From: an uncultured Paracoccaceae bacterium
Lineage (GTDB): Bacteria > Pseudomonadota > Alphaproteobacteria > Rhodobacterales > Rhodobacteraceae
Assembly: GCA_947496605.1 (NCBI GenBank)
Contig: CANMDF010000007.1
Coordinates: 1-47,625 of the forward strand
Length of the DNA: 47,625 bases
Reading direction: 5' to 3'
Shown: positions 47,609 to 47,625 of the stretch, one piece after another
How positions within the stretch are numbered: position 1 is the first letter of the stretch
Layout: each line of letters begins with the position of its first letter
Translations under genes and position numbers: made by a program
Notes under the pieces: model-generated
What the model saw: the letters and a program-made list of their open reading frames with translations, nothing else
Databases searched by the model: none
Told to the model about the DNA's origin: nothing

Positions 47609-47625
47609 TCAATCTTATGTTAAAT
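47549..47625. repeat. Terminal direct repeat, copy 2
   Basis: Identical to 1-77. See copy 1. Confidence 0.95.

Overview
This is a complete circular replicon. The first 77 bases (1-77) recur exactly as the last 77 (47549-47625), the signature of a circular contig, so the real molecule is 47,548 bp. The RepABC replication module, the Rhodobacterales-type RepC and the gene families present point to a plasmid of an alphaproteobacterium, most likely the roseobacter branch of the Rhodobacteraceae. The genus cannot be fixed from the sequence alone.

About 0.4-34.5 kb is a general stress response (GSR) island. Its centre (19.1-23.0 kb) holds the complete alphaproteobacterial GSR switch: anti-sigma factor NepR, EcfG-type sigma factor and an HWE/HisKA_2 sensor kinase in one overlapping operon, with anti-anti-sigma response regulator PhyR divergent to it. 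Around it lie stress and envelope genes: three MscS channels, MgtC, entericidin, CreA, glutathione reductase, MATE exporter, topoisomerase IB, formate/nitrite-type transporter, AI-2E-type permease, two phospholipase D-type proteins, ExoD, Dps, DUF1328, PRC-barrel proteins, CsbD, YqaE/Pmp3, PPOX, DUF883, the holin/DUF3618 set, App1, a DUF892 ferritin-like protein, BrkB and an L,D-transpeptidase. I find 25 sites matching the EcfG promoter pattern (GGAAC, 16-17 nt, NGTT). Nearly all sit just upstream of a gene or operon and point at it. The plasmid therefore seems to carry both a sigma-factor circuit and its regulon. One of these promoters drives no protein but a short three-hairpin transcript ending in a strong terminator (34454-34546), a candidate stress-induced small RNA.

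34.6-39.1 kb is the backbone: repA, repB, a counter-transcribed RNA, and repC with a probable internal origin. Three identical 16-bp palindromes (GTTAACAGCTGTTAAC) are probable centromere sites. A HigBA-type toxin-antitoxin pair follows.

39.2-43.4 kb is a lower-GC insert with an ABC three-component (ABC-3C) conflict system: Rad50-like ATPase, middle component and Mrr-like nuclease effector. A small HEPN-like gene lies beside it. 43.7-47.6 kb is a mobilisation and accessory module: MobV relaxase with an adjacent inverted repeat that is a likely oriT, a metallophosphoesterase, a second ParA-like ATPase with a variant Walker A, and a small XRE regulator. No type IV secretion genes are present, so the plasmid looks mobilisable rather than self-transmissible. 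No rRNA, tRNA, CRISPR array or intact insertion sequence was seen.
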